DNA of 64,000 nt from Akebia trifoliata. Lineage: Eukaryota > Streptophyta > Magnoliopsida > Ranunculales > Lardizabalaceae. The DNA is taken from the NCBI GenBank assembly GCA_017979445.1, contig CM030714.1:42016826-42080825 (forward strand). Direction: 5' to 3'. Below are positions 1 through 10,378 of the stretch, piece after piece (position 1 is the first letter of the stretch; each line of letters begins with the position of its first letter). A model generated the notes under the pieces. That model was not told the DNA's origin, did no database searches, and was given only the letters and a program-made list of their open reading frames with translations. The position numbers were made by a program, and so were the translations under genes.

Positions 1-94
1 TGAAATGTGTGATTAAATCTTTAATCAGGGTGTGAGAAATAATTTAAGAAGTTGGGATGTAATAATAAAAAGTTGGGAGTGCCAATAGGAGATC

Positions 95-200
95 TCTAAA
101 AGAAAAAGAAAAAAAAGAAAAAAAGAAAAAAAGAAAAAAAGAGAAAGGAAAAGTAAAAGGAAAAGGGAAAGGAAAAGAAAAAGAAGAGAGAGAGAGAGAA
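95..200. repeat. Purine-rich (AAG/GA) low-complexity tract
   Basis: The plus strand is almost pure A and G here, made of degenerate AAAAAG and AAAGG units that end in a GA dinucleotide run. Long open frames read from the opposite strand are only Phe/Leu/Ser strings and are artefacts of this composition. It lies upstream of the MIR160 transcription unit. Confidence 0.85.
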
Positions 201-260
201 TAAAAATGAATAAGCCGACAAATCCAAACATGTTAACCTGCAAAACCCAGGCTGGTTTGG

Positions 261-270
261 CTCTATATGT
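261..270 (+). promoter_or_regulatory. Possible TATA box of the MIR160 gene
   Basis: CTCTATATGT is the best TATA-like string upstream of the hairpin on the same strand, about 570 bp before the mature miRNA. A pyrimidine-rich stretch (about 335-410) and a GA repeat (415-436) follow, an arrangement common in plant 5' leaders. No transcript start can be seen directly, so this is inference. Confidence 0.3.
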
Positions 271-413
271 GGAACTATTTGTTAGATTGAAGCCTTTGTT
301 GCCGCCTTCTCTAGGACCTCAGTGTGTCTTACTTCTACATGGATTTTCTCTCGTCTTTTCTCTTCACGTTTTCCCCCTTAACAACTCTTTAAATTCTACC
401 CAATCTTCCCTAA

Positions 414-437
414 CAGAGAGAGAGAGAGAGAGAGAGG
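414..437 (+). repeat. GA dinucleotide microsatellite in the probable pri-miR160 leader
   Basis: A run of about eleven AG units sits between the TATA candidate and the hairpin. GAGA tracts are frequent in plant 5' UTRs and bind BBR/BPC factors; whether this one does is not known. Confidence 0.75.
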
Positions 438-488
438 TATTTCAATTTTATTAGTGGTATTCGGACGCACCCATGTTCAGCTCCCTCT

Positions 489-770
489 GTAAGTATCACT
501 AGATTCAGTTATTTTGTATTTGTGGATTTAGCTTGTTTAGCTTCGAACATGGTCTAAATAGAAGCTTAGCTGTTTTATCTTTCTACAAAATGCATGTTAT
601 CAAGTATAATTAAATGGGGTATTTAACTTCCCATTTATACTTAATTTCTGCCTTTTGGATTGGTTCCAAGGAGCTAAGTTGTGATCAATTTTGATAATCC
701 TCTCCAATTTAAGTGTATATGTATGTTTCTGTATTAGTTGTAACCATGAATTCTTTTGTGAAATTTATAG
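489..770 (+). other. Putative intron in pri-miR160
   Basis: A good plant donor (CTCT|GTAAGTAT) at 489 and an acceptor (TTTATAG|ATTATGG) at 770 bracket a T-rich stretch just 5' of the hairpin exon. A second possible donor, CTCAG|GTTCAT, lies at 948, just after the hairpin. The hairpin would then sit in an exon of about 771-947. This is inferred from splice-site consensus only. Confidence 0.35.
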
Positions 771-836
771 ATTATGGAGCTCAACGACTACGGTTCTGGA
801 TCATAATCAGGACTTAATGGAATTCATGCAAGTGTC

Positions 837-857
837 TGCCTGGCTCCCTGAATGCCA
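837..857 (+). ncRNA. miR160: Mature miR160 (5' arm, variant with A at position 15)
   Basis: The 21 nt begin TGCCTGGCTCCCTG and end AATGCCA. The most widespread form has T at position 15 where this one has A; such position-15 variants are known within the miR160 family. The 5' U and the seed are unchanged, so target range should be that of canonical miR160. Confidence 0.93.
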
Positions 858-898
858 TCTAAGAAGCTTGTCAAGAGTGTTGACACTCTCCCTAGTTG

Positions 899-919
899 GC
901 ATCAGCGGAGTCATGCAGA
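899..919 (+). ncRNA. miR160*: miR160 star strand (3' arm)
   Basis: Applying the usual 2-nt 3' overhang to the mature strand gives this 21-nt interval, which begins GCATCAGCGGAG and ends TCATGCAGA. Mature positions 1-3 and 5-11 pair with it (one G-U), followed by a bulge, then six pairs to the end. Confidence 0.85.
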
Positions 920-1149
920 CCCAACAAATAGACAGCAATGATCTCAGGTTCATTTCTATCAAAATTAACATCAATTGTTCCTTGTATATATGTGTGGGTG
1001 TGTGTGGTGTTGCAAAATTTTGTGTCATGTTCTCTATTAATTTCTGATTTGGTCATTTTCTGCTTGTCATCTATTTCTTTTTTCATGACTAATATTGTAG
1101 AAGTTCATGGTTCAATTTCATTAAGAAAACTTTGTTTTTTTTTTTAAAC

Positions 1150-1859
1150 AGACTAGTTGGATATCCAGATTCAATCAATCTTTTCTTTCTGTCACTCTTC
1201 CTTGGAAGATTGAACCAACATAAGAGTTCTTATTTCAAATACCAGATATTAACTAGACTCTACATTTCTAAGCAGTGAAACCCCTTTTAAACAATCAGTT
1301 GATGGAAAGGATTAGTTTAAGCTTGAATTAGATAAGGGCAATTACTTTTGAGCTACTCAGTTTCTGCAACTATTGGCCCTTTTTCCATCTTTCTTGGTCC
1401 TTTTGCTGTTTCTGCTAAGGATTTATTTAAAAAATCCTATTTAGTCAAGGATTAGTTGCCAAGTTTGACTCCAAGTTGTTTACCAGAGAGTTGTCTTTAT
1501 TTACATCAATTGGTCACAATCTATGCTTTGCTTGACTAAAATATTTGTAGGCAATAAATGTAGAGAGATTCTATTACCACACAAAGCTTTACTAAGAGCA
1601 CTCCAATTCTTAGGTAAATCACCACAGAAATAACATGCATCTTGGGGTGCCGTTAGTATAAGTTGGTGTGGCAATAGAAACTCTCTAAATTTATTCTCCT
1701 ATTTCTTACACTAACTTTTACTGACAACACACCAATCTTTTTGAAATTAGTCTACATATAGATTGGTGTGTTATAAGTAATGGTTTTTGTGTCAATAGAA
1801 ACCTTTTTTTTATAGCATTATATTAGTGTCAGTGTTAACACCATGTCCTAAAACATCTA
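1150..1859. other. No gene seen; diverged repeat fragments
   Basis: This AT-rich stretch has no coding signal. A sequence at about 1648-1690 (GTTAGTATAAGTTGGTGTGG) closely matches 30573-30615, and a weaker relative is at about 1745-1800, so at least part is a dispersed repeat. Confidence 0.5.
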
Positions 1860-2732
1860 TAAGAGCAACGCCAATGGGTGTATCTATTTTGGCATATTCT
1901 TATTTTTTTTTTTTTTTAGAGATGATTGTTTACTCTGAAGCTAAATGAACTCCAACGGATCCCAACTTCTAAATCACCATTCACATCTTAATTCACTATT
2001 CATATAATAAAAAATAATAAATTTGGTATTGGCAATCCGACCTTACTTATTACATCCCAAGTTAAATATATAAAGTTTGTTATTGGCAACCTAATTTGAC
2101 TTGTACCCCAAGTTAAATATTAAAAAAAAGAAGAAAAATTGCTATTGACAATCCAACTTTACTTGTTACACCCCAAGTTAAATATAAAAAAAAAAAAAAA
2201 AAAATGTTATTGGCAACTCAACTATATTTGTTACACCCCAATTTAAATAAAAATCCACCAATTGTATGAGAATCAAATTTGGCCTGATCATCTTATATTT
2301 AGTAGAAATATATATATATATATATAAATTTTATTTATTTCAAAAAAAAAAAATTTATGATCAAACTTATTTTTTATTACAATTTTTTGTCGAATTTGGT
2401 CGGACAATTGATTAAATCTGAGTTTAAAATGATTAATAAAAAGAATTAAAAACATTGAATAATAATAATTGAAAATGAATAAGGGACAAAAAATTAAATT
2501 TAAAACATATTTTTTTTAATGTAAAAGAAAATTAAGAATGGCATTAATGTAAAATGATGGGGACACCATTGGTATTTGTACAAGATGAATAGTGAAATAG
2601 AGAACATCTCTATTTTAGAGCGTGAATAGTGATTTAGAGGGTGTGTCATATATTAAGAGACTGGTTGGAGCTTGATTATGAGGTCTTTATCTCTAAATAT
2701 AAAGATATAGAGGCCGATTGGAGTTGCTCTAA
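1860..2732. mobile_element. MITE with GAGCAAC terminal inverted repeats, TAA target duplication
   Basis: The left end reads TAA-GAGCAACGCCAAT (1860-1875) and the right end is its complement, ATTGGAGTTGCTC-TAA (2717-2732). The 13-bp inverted repeats have one mismatch and the flanking TAA is a perfect 3-bp duplication, as made by PIF/Harbinger-type transposases. The interior is AT-rich, non-coding, and holds four degenerate copies of a unit containing TTACACCCCAAGTTAAATAT (about 2030-2250). It is about 870 bp long with no transposase, so it is non-autonomous. The superfamily is inferred from duplication length. Confidence 0.7.
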
Positions 2733-2792
2733 TAATTTATTAGGGTATTTTAGAAATACCCCTATGTTAAATTGGTGATATCAGGCTGAATA

Positions 2793-2971
2793 GTGATAAC
2801 CTAACTACCACTCAATTGACTCTCCTGACATGACAAGTCTGGGAGTCATAGATCTATATGCCTCTGGATACACAATTGCACTTCCCCATAAAAAGTTAAT
2901 CCCGAGCGAATCGTGTATCTCACATCAGGAGAGTTGATAGAGTGTGTCATGTGGGGTAGTTAGATTATCAC
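2793..2971. mobile_element. Foldback element, family F1
   Basis: The ends are inverted copies: GTGATAACCTAACTACC at 2793 and GGTAGTTAGATTATCAC ending at 2971. The loop contains GCACTTCCCCATAAAAAG, which occurs in reverse complement in the second foldback at 3257-3474, so the two are relatives in opposite orientation. Confidence 0.6.
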
Positions 2972-3094
2972 AACTCTATTAGGTTTACTCCTTTTAGAAT
3001 GCAAGATTAGGTTTATCCCCCCTTGACCGTTAGTTTATGTTGCGTTTTTTATTTTATTTTATGATTTAACATTGATATTTTTAATTTTGGAAAA

Positions 3095-3625
3095 AAGTTG
3101 GAAACCTCCGAGGATTTACACCAACATTCTTGAGTTCTTAAAATAATTTGAAATCATAAGGGATTCACACCGATATTTTCAATTTTGAAAAAAAAAAAAA
3201 AGTTTGAAAACCTCTGTGGGATTCACACCAGCATTTTCGGATTTTTGAAAAGAATCCTGATAATTTGACTCGCAAGGTGGCATACTTAAATGACTCTATA
3301 ATGTGGACAATTTTGAAAATTGTAGATCTATACCCTTGGGATACATGGTTACCTCTAGATGCACTTTTTATGGGGAAGTGCAATCATGTATCCCGAGCGA
3401 TACATATTTACAGCACCGAAACTTGTCACGTCATGGAGTCATTTGAGTATGCCACCTAGCAACTCATATTATCATGACTTTTTTAAAAATAATTGAAAAC
3501 CATAGGGATTCACACCAATATTTAATTATTTATTTAGAAAGGTGAATGCAAACCTCTAGGAACTCACACCAATACTTCGATTTAAAAGAGTAATGGAAAA
3601 CCACTGGGAAGTCACACAAATACTT
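3095..3625 (+). repeat. Degenerate roughly 50-bp repeat (about six units)
   Basis: Units of the form AAACCTCTG-GGATTCACACC-AATATTTC recur near 3101, 3150, 3207, 3497, 3550 and 3598, separated by A/T-rich linkers. Spacing is irregular because the foldback at 3257-3474 splits the series. No coding potential. Confidence 0.6.
3257..3474. mobile_element. Foldback element, family F1, opposite orientation
   Basis: The arms AAGGTGGCATACTTAAATG (about 3273) and the complementary CATTTGAGTATGCCACCT (about 3439) form a stem of about 40 bp with few mismatches. The loop shares the ATGGGGAAGTGCAAT segment with the element at 2793-2971. It is inserted into the degenerate 50-bp repeat, so it is younger than that array. 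Confidence 0.65.
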
Positions 3626-3629
3626 CATT

Positions 3630-4380
3630 TTCCTTTTGAATTTTTTTTTTTTCAAATTTGAGAATGATTGGATTTGTGAAAAATGATTTGAGTATCCTCA
3701 CTGGTTTGAGTTGATCAAATTCGCATAAAATACTAAGAACACTTGGTCGGATTTTCCATTTTTAAAGATCATCAAAATTAATGCTAGGTATTTTTGGATT
3801 GGTTGATGTCATTGTTCGACTTCAAAAGGGAACAAACCTAATTCTTATCGTTCTTGCTGAGAAACCTTTAAGCAATGACGCGGGTCTATGCTTTATGAAA
3901 AACCTCCCTTCCTCCATGTAGGCATTCTTTTAACCATCCTGACCTTTTTCTTTTTATATACATGAGACATTCGTTATCTTTTTTACAGGTTTTTCCTCAC
4001 AATTGGTTGAATTTAATTGCTATGGTTTTCTTTTTTGCACTGAAGTGGACGTATCTAGACTTTCCATTGAAAAGGCCCGCAGAGACGACTTTAGTCTCCA
4101 TGGAAAATGATCATAAATGAGTGATAATGTTACGTGCCTTTGGATAAGTTGTTGGGTTCCACGTGCCCATGTCACAATGACTCAAATAAAGATGTTAGGT
4201 GGAGTTAGAGAAGATGTTTGGTAGAGGTTGGGTATGCATAGGCGTAGGTTGTTTAGCTTTATCCGTTAGCATAGTTGTTATCTAGTTGGTTACTATTTTG
4301 TAGAAAGTAGTTTTTTAACGTTGCTAAAGATGCTCCTATTTCTTTGTGATTTTAACCATGTAAAGAGTTCTATATATATA
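3630..4380. other. No gene or recognisable element
   Basis: AT-rich intergenic DNA with no long conserved frame, repeat or RNA-like fold. It ends in a short TA run next to the first double-hairpin MITE. Confidence 0.5.
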
Positions 4381-4384
4381 TATA

Positions 4385-4773
4385 GGGGACGGTTCAGCAG
4401 CCCTAAAGTTTGCCAAGTTTGGTGCCAAACATTTTTCAAAATATGGGTTAGAAGCTTTGGAATGAGCTGGTTTTTTGTGAGGATGATCTCTATGATGAGG
4501 AGATCATCCTCACCAAAAATCAGCCTATTCCAAAACTTCTAACCCCATCAAAAGTGATTTACAAAAATTGGACGGTCCACAATTCTTCAACTTGTAAACT
4601 AGGGTTAGAAGTTTCAAAATGAGCTGATTTTTTGTGAGGATGATCTCTTCACCGTAGAGATCATCCTCGCAAAAAAATCAGCCTATTCCAAAATTTCTAA
4701 CCCCATCAAAAGTGATTTACAAAAAATGTTTGGCACCAAACTTGGCAAACTTTAGGGCTGCCGAACCGCTCCC
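4385..4773. mobile_element. Double-hairpin MITE (DH family), copy 1
   Basis: The terminal inverted repeat is about 53 bp and nearly perfect (left arm begins GGGGACGGTTCAGCAGCCC). Inside are two further long hairpins, each built from TTTTTGTGAGGATGATCTC and its complement, separated by a roughly 70-bp spacer. TA dinucleotide repeats flank both ends. There is no open reading frame of its own, so mobilisation would need a transposase in trans. Confidence 0.8.
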
Positions 4774-4795
4774 ATATATATATATATATATATAT

Positions 4796-5178
4796 GGGGT
4801 GGGGTTCCTACGACCCCCATTACGACTCACATTGCGACGCAGTGCTTGTCTTATATGGGCAAAAATGTTTGGAATGGGCTGATTTTTTTGTAAGAATGAT
4901 CTCTGTGATGAGGGGATCATCCTTGCAAAAATTCATCCCATTCCAAAACTTCTAACCCCATCAAAATTGATTTACAAAAATTGGACTGTTTAAAATTTTT
5001 CTACTTGTAAACATGGGGCTAGAAGTTTCATAATGAGCTGATTTTTGGCAAGGATGATCTCCTCACCATAGAGATCATCCTCACAAAAAATCAGCCCATT
5101 CCAAACATTTTTGCCCATATAAGACAAAACAATGTGTCGCAATGTGAGTCGTAATAGGGGTCTACGGAACCCGACCCA
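4796..5178. mobile_element. Double-hairpin MITE (DH family), copy 2
   Basis: The two inner hairpins are the same as in copy 1, but the terminal repeat is unrelated (left arm contains ACGACTCACATTGCGAC; its complement lies near 5128-5152). It is separated from copy 1 only by a TA run. The same terminal repeat type recurs at 26446-26823. Confidence 0.8.
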
Positions 5179-5419
5179 TATATATATGTAAGTCAAGAAT
5201 GAAATAAAATAATTAGAAGTTTATTCTCATTATAACTTTGGAGGAAGGTTTTCCCTCGAAGCAAACCAATTTTTTCTCTCTAATTTCCTTACTCCCTCTA
5301 ACTCAGCTTAATCACTTAATTTTTTAATTTTTTAAACCTGGTTAAGATAGGCCGACGAGGCAAAAGAAGAAGAGGCAAGGGACGAGGTGAACCATCAGAC
5401 CAAGTTGCACACAACATAT

Positions 5420-5432
5420 TGGTATCAGAGCC
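5420..5432 (+). other. Primer binding site (initiator tRNA-Met type) of a broken gypsy element
   Basis: TGGTATCAGAGCC is the 13-nt complement to the 3' end of plant initiator tRNA-Met used by many LTR retrotransposons. The sequence just upstream (about 5190-5417) is therefore probably the remnant of its 5' LTR, cut on the left by the MITE at 4796-5178. Confidence 0.75.
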
Positions 5433-5436
5433 ATTG

Positions 5437-5878
5437 ATGGAGGATCAACGCATTAGTTGGCTTGAAGCCAAAGTTGCATCCTTGGCTTCTGCGCAAAAGA
5501 GGGTATTCAAAGAAATGCATGAGATGTTTTCAGCCATGAACTCTCATTTTGACCAGCTTGTCATGAGTTGTGCCCATAAGCAAGACGAGAGCTCCACCAC
5601 TAGAAATGAGGTTGGCCGAGTCAATGGTAACTTGGGGTTGGGTTGGGTTGGGTTGGATCGACTAATTCAACTATACTTAAGGTTGCTAAGCTAGATTTTC
5701 CTCGCTTCAATGGACATGAAGACCCAACAAGTTGGATTTGTTGGGTTGAGCAATTCTTCGAATTCCAACAAACACCTAAGGAGGAATGGGTACCATTGGC
5801 TGCTTACCATTTGGAAGGTGAAGCCCAACTATGGTACCAATTGTTGAAGGAAGAAGAAGGGTTTATTACTTTTAGGGG
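5437..5878 (+). pseudogene. Ty3/gypsy gag fragment, frameshifted and truncated
   Basis: The frame starts at the ATG just after the primer site and continues in a second frame after a slippage at a GGGTT microsatellite (about 5632-5657). The second part carries the gag signature: LDFPRFNGHEDPTSWI, then WVEQFFEF and AYHLEGEAQLWYQLL, matching the plant gypsy retrotransposon gag (capsid) domain. The gene stops abruptly at about 5878, where a minus-strand copia LTR begins. Only the N-terminal half of gag remains. Gag normally forms the cytoplasmic particle that packages the element's RNA; this copy cannot. Confidence 0.8.
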
Positions 5879-6471
5879 GTCAACACTAATCACAAAGCAT
5901 AATGGAATTTATCTACCCCTCTTTGTATAAATTAAATAGTCAATAGCAATAAAATAAACTCAATCATAATGTAGAAATATAATCAAGTACGACACCAAAA
6001 TTTTTTTACCTGAAAAATCCTCTACGACAAAGGGAAAAAATCATGGGACTTAGTCCAATCAAACTTTCAACTATGAATGATAATGTGTTACACAGTCTTC
6101 TCTAGAGAAATATCTAGAGACTACCAATTCATCAAGACTATATCTATTATTGGATTAAATATAAATTCGTCGCTATATAAAGTGGATTTCAACAAGAATA
6201 AGAAAGATCTCACTAAATAACTGGAGAGGAAAATCAATGATCGACACTTGTCGTCAAGAACAATATACTGTAATATGATCAAGATCAGACCACAAACGAT
6301 CTTCCAATCTTTGACGGAAGAATTATATCAAAACCTTAATTCTCTCTCTAAAAAACGATGGCTATGTGTCAAACGGCCCAACAACTCTTAGATTTGATAA
6401 GGCATTGAGTCGGCTAGGTTTTTAAAACCCTTTGGCTCATGTGGTCCCCACATAAGAGGGACCACCTAACA
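5879..6471 (-). repeat. 3' LTR of the minus-strand copia fragment
   Basis: Read on the minus strand, the purine tract GGGAGGGGGGATT directly precedes TGTTAGGTGGTCCC, the expected polypurine tract and LTR start at 6471. The other edge near 5879 is set by the break in the gag fragment; a clean CA end and target duplication were not found. Confidence 0.55.
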
Positions 6472-6544
6472 AATCCCCCCTCCCGATTATGTGGGGGGCT
6501 ACACTAAGCCTGCCACCTTTCTATAAGCTTCAATCTTTTGTATA

Positions 6545-8627
6545 GGCAATGCTTTTCTCATCATATCTGACCTATTATCATCAATATGGATTTTCTCAAT
6601 TTGTCATCCAATGCATCACGAATCCAATGATACCTAATGTCAATATGTTTAGATTTGGAATGGCAAATCAGATTCTTACTGAAATGGATGGCACTTTGAC
6701 TGTCACAGTAAAACAAATACTTTTTTTTTGCTGTAAACTCAATTCTTGTAAGAACTTCTTCATCTATATATAGCAATTCTTTGACGGCTTCTATGATAGC
6801 AATGTACTCCACTTCTGTAGTAGATAAAGCAACACATTTCTGTAATCTGGATTGCCATGACACTGCTCTCCTAGAATAAGTAATCATGTACCCTGAAGTA
6901 GATTTTCTAGAATCAATATCACCAACCATATCTACATCTGTGAACCCATCAAACACATGGGTACCATTGTCGAAGCACAAACATACTCTCGTAGTTCCTC
7001 TAAGACACATGGTGATCCATTTCACAGCTGCCTAATGTTCTTTGTCGGGATTAGAAATGAACCGACTGACAACTCCAACGGCATGAGCGATATCAGGTCT
7101 CGTGCACACCATGGCGTACATTACGCTACCCACGACTGATGCGTAAGACACTTTCTTCATTTCTTTTTTTTCTTTCTCACTCGTAAGACTTTCCTTTGAA
7201 CTCATCTTCAAATGGCCTACAAGTGGAGAGCTCACTAATTGTGCCTTGCTCATGTTAAATCTATCCAATACCTTCTCGATATAACTCTCTTATGATAGTC
7301 ACAATCTTGCATTTTTCCTGTCACGAGAGATATTCATACCAAGAATCTATCTTGCGGGTCCCAAGTCCTTCATAGCAAAGGACTTACTCAATTATCTCTT
7401 TAGTTTGTCAATTTTGCTAGTGTCGCGAGCAACTATTAAATATCTCATCCACATATAGTAAGAGGATAATAAATTCGCCATTAGAAAACTTTTTCACAAA
7501 TACACAGTGATCAGAAGTAGTTTTATTAAATGTGTGCTCAACCATAAATGAATCAAATTTCTTATACTACTGTCTCGGGACCTGTTTGAGTCCATATAAG
7601 CTCTTTTTCAATCGATACACTAGATGTTCCTTGCCTTTAGCTGTGAAGCCCTCTGGTTACTCCATGTAGATTTGCTCCTTCGAGTCACCATGAAGGAAAA
7701 CAATATTTACATAAAGTTGTTCGATCTACAAATTCATATTGGCAACCAAACCCAAAACAACTTGGATAGAAGACATCTTTACCATGAGTGAAAAAAATTT
7801 CTTCTAAGTCAATGCCCTTTTTTTTACTAAACCCTTTTACAACCAATTGTGCCTTGTACCTTGGTTGTGATTTGTTTGGCTTAATTTTGCACCTGAATAT
7901 CCATATATTTGTGAGTACTTTCTTGCCTTTAGGTAGTTCAACTAACTCATATGCATGGTTCTCATGTAAGGATTTCATCTCTTCTTGCATGGCTTCTAAC
8001 CACAAATTTTTGTAGTCGTGTTGCATAACTTTTTTATAACTTTCTGGCTTTTCCCCATCAGAAAGTAACACATACTCATTAGCTGAATATCTTTTAGAAG
8101 GTTGGTACTCTCTGATGGATCTTCTCAACTGAATCTCAGCAAATGGTTCTGAAGATGCTTGCTCGAGTTGTTCTTCTAACTCCACATTATCAAATGTAGG
8201 CTCATTATTTTCACTTACTTTATCAACCTATTCTTCTAGTACATTTGTCCTATGTTCATCATGTGTCACACTAGGAGGAACAACTTATCCAAATCAACAC
8301 AGTCTTCATTGAGAGACTTTGACTTTTTCTGAAATATGTCTTTTCTCCGTATTATTTTCTTACTAACTGGATCCCACAATCTGTAACCAAACTCCTTGTT
8401 TATAACCCATGAAAATACATTGCTTGGCTTTGCTATCAAGATTGAATCTTTCATCTCTGGGAATATGGGCAAATGCCCTGTAGCCAAACACTCTCAAGTG
8501 CTCAAAAGAAACATCTTTACCTGTCCAAACCCTTTGAGGTATGTTACAAGCCAAAGGAATTGATGGAGAAAGATTGATCAAGTCAACTACGGTCCTCATT
8601 GCCCCACCCCAAAAAGATTTAGGCAAT
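6545..8627 (-). pseudogene. Ty1/copia pol fragment (integrase end, reverse transcriptase, RNase H), 5'-truncated
   Basis: On the minus strand, from right to left: the end of integrase (FWGGAMRTVVDLINLSPS, then HLRVFGYRAFAHIP, 8363-8626); the start of the reverse transcriptase (WLEAMQEEMKSLHENHAYEL, 7685-8185); the catalytic box near 7460, where YVDD has become YVDE; and RNase H (VCTRPDIAHAVGVVSRF, DSRKSTSGYMI, KHIDIRYHWIRD, 6561-7268). Stops and frameshifts break it into at least four frames, and everything upstream of the integrase end is missing at about 8627. It followed insertion into the gypsy gag at 5878. It is inactive. Confidence 0.88.
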
Positions 8628-9477
8628 TATTAAAAGTGAAAGAGTTTCCTTTTTGAATTTATTATGGATTCAATCCTTTCTCCCATTTAGTTCATTTAAT
8701 TTTAGATGAATATGTTTCGATTGTTCACTAGATGAAAATTGAAAAATTCAACAAGAAAATTCAATGGGCCAACACCCATGAATTTCAGAAACCAAATTTA
8801 AATGGCACAAGGCCGTTGAAAATTTTGATGTTGAGCTATCAAATTTCTCCCATCTTCCATTAATATGATGGTTTCGGACCTTCGAAAAAATATACTTAAC
8901 AATGAAAAATTGATGCCTTAGTTTGTCAAATTTTATGAAATCCGATAGTCTTGGGCTATAGGATAATATGGGCTTTTTACACGTAGTTTTTAAACGAATC
9001 ACATGAATTTTGAGTATCTTCTTAAGTTGGGCCCAAACATCTTCCAATCCAATGAGCTTTTTTTATTGGGGATCCAAGCCTGTTATTTTCAAGATGGCTT
9101 TGATTGTGATTCTTATTTTTTGTTGCCTAACATTTCCCTTGGCCACCCTTTTCAACCTAGTGAATTTTTTATTTTTCCATTGAAAGACTTGTTTCTTTAT
9201 AGTTTGAACTTCCCTTAACCATTTCACTCGGTACTTAAGGGGACTTTTTGAGTGGTTTAAGATTAGTTTTAGATGCTGATAGTTGTTTTCAAGAGTTCTC
9301 TTTCTAGTCACTGCCTCAGCGTAAGTCTAACCTCTCCCTTGAGGAGGATCCGTTCAAGTAATTTCTCCATCAATCTTTGGCACACATCCTTTCTTAGATG
9401 ACTATTATGAAAATTCTCTCATTAATGTATATCTCGATTACTTACCATACACATGTACGGATCCATGGATGCATCAA
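8628..9477. other. No recognisable gene; unclassified AT-rich sequence
   Basis: Two minus-strand frames of 99 and 82 codons (8748-9047 and 9063-9311) overlap in this stretch. Both are basic and lysine-rich, but I see no family motif, and they are not convincing genes. They could be decayed retroelement coding sequence. Confidence 0.4.
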
Positions 9478-9482
9478 AAGTG

Positions 9483-9914
9483 TGTTAGCCTCGATTTTGA
9501 TGGATGGTTTAAAACCACCATTTTCGGAGCTCATGAGGTGGTCCACGATCCTCCAACACGTTCCTCTAGTTAGGTAATGTGACCCACTTCAGATCTGGTT
9601 TGTGGCAACAAACCAAAACGTGGTCGAGTGCTTGATGGAAGCCTCGACCAAGTTTAGTTATAAAAAGTACCGTTTGGTCCCCAAACTCGATACTCTCTCT
9701 TAATCTTCTTCAGTTTACACCATCTAACGTGAGTGTATCCAAGTTTGGAAGTACCAAATCGTGATTGACATATTTGCAGCGTAAGAGGATCAAAATCAAT
9801 GGCTGGAGGTATTTATTTATATGGATTTTGGGCATTTTTCAGATTTGATTATCTTGATTTTATTTCCCCATTTATTTTGAGAATCAATATTTCAGATTCT
9901 GATTTAATCTTACA
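9483..9914 (+). repeat. 5' LTR of the copia element
   Basis: It starts TGTTAGCCTCGATTTTG and ends AATCTTACA, giving the canonical TG...CA. A TATA-like TATAAAAAG at about 9660 may be the promoter for the genomic RNA. It is highly similar to the 3' LTR, with scattered substitutions. Confidence 0.93.
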
Positions 9915-9916
9915 TT

Positions 9917-9929
9917 TGGTATCAGAGCC
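9917..9929 (+). other. Primer binding site (initiator tRNA-Met)
   Basis: TGGTATCAGAGCC lies two bases after the 5' LTR. It pairs with the CCA end of initiator tRNA-Met to prime minus-strand DNA synthesis in this class of elements. Confidence 0.9.
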
Positions 9930-10114
9930 TTCATAATCTCTGCCTTGATATTATTATTATTATTTTTTATTGCATTCGAAAATTCGCGATTCTCGGATTT
10001 TGGATGAAATTTTATTTTTTAGTTTAATGCTTATTAATGTTAGAAATCATAAGGATAAGGGATTGCTATATTTATATTTTGATGTTAAAATATTGATTTG
10101 GAGACCATTTTGAC

Positions 10115-10378
10115 TACTGAGTTGTATCGGATAGAAATCAGATACAAATCAGATAGAAATCGGATAGAAATCGATTGAAAAATTAGATTTTTAATTTCTA
10201 TGTAATTTTTAAACAATCTTTTGGAGTTTTATCTGATGAATTGTATCGAATTCAAATTGGATAGATATCTGATAGAAATTGGATCAAAATTGGATAGATA
10301 TCGGATAGAAATTGGATAGAAATCGGATAGATATCGGATATAAATCAGATATAAATTAGATACAAATTGGATAAACTG
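10115..10378 (+). repeat. GATAGAAATCG minisatellite in the copia leader
   Basis: An 11-12-bp unit, variously GGATAGAAATCG, GATACAAATCA or GATAGATATCG, is repeated about fifteen times with gaps. It lies between the primer site and gag, in the untranslated leader. Confidence 0.75.

Larger units (their letters stand above)
830..924 (+). ncRNA. MIR160: MIR160 precursor hairpin
   Basis: This stem-loop encodes miR160, which is known in land plants to guide cleavage of the auxin response factor mRNAs ARF10, ARF16 and ARF17. The 5' arm carries the mature miRNA (837-857) and the 3' arm the star (899-919). Pairing runs from 834/920 inward, with position sum 1754; most of the 21 mature positions pair, and the main bulge lies at 848-851 against 903-906. 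The 39-nt apical part (858-896) contains its own inner stem, AGAGTGT facing ACACTCT around a 2-nt loop. Overlapping open frames on both strands are shadows. Family assignment rests on the near-invariant mature sequence and the conserved GGAG..CATGCA pattern in the star. Confidence 0.95.

Noticed and set aside
691..1047. 118-codon plus-strand frame across the MIR160 hairpin
   Set aside because: It runs through putative intron sequence and the hairpin itself, and matches no protein family. The RNA structure explains the conservation.
5420..9929. The two TGGTATCAGAGCC primer sites as ends of one retroelement
   Set aside because: The first precedes a gypsy gag, the second directly follows a copia LTR with its own TSD; they belong to different elements.
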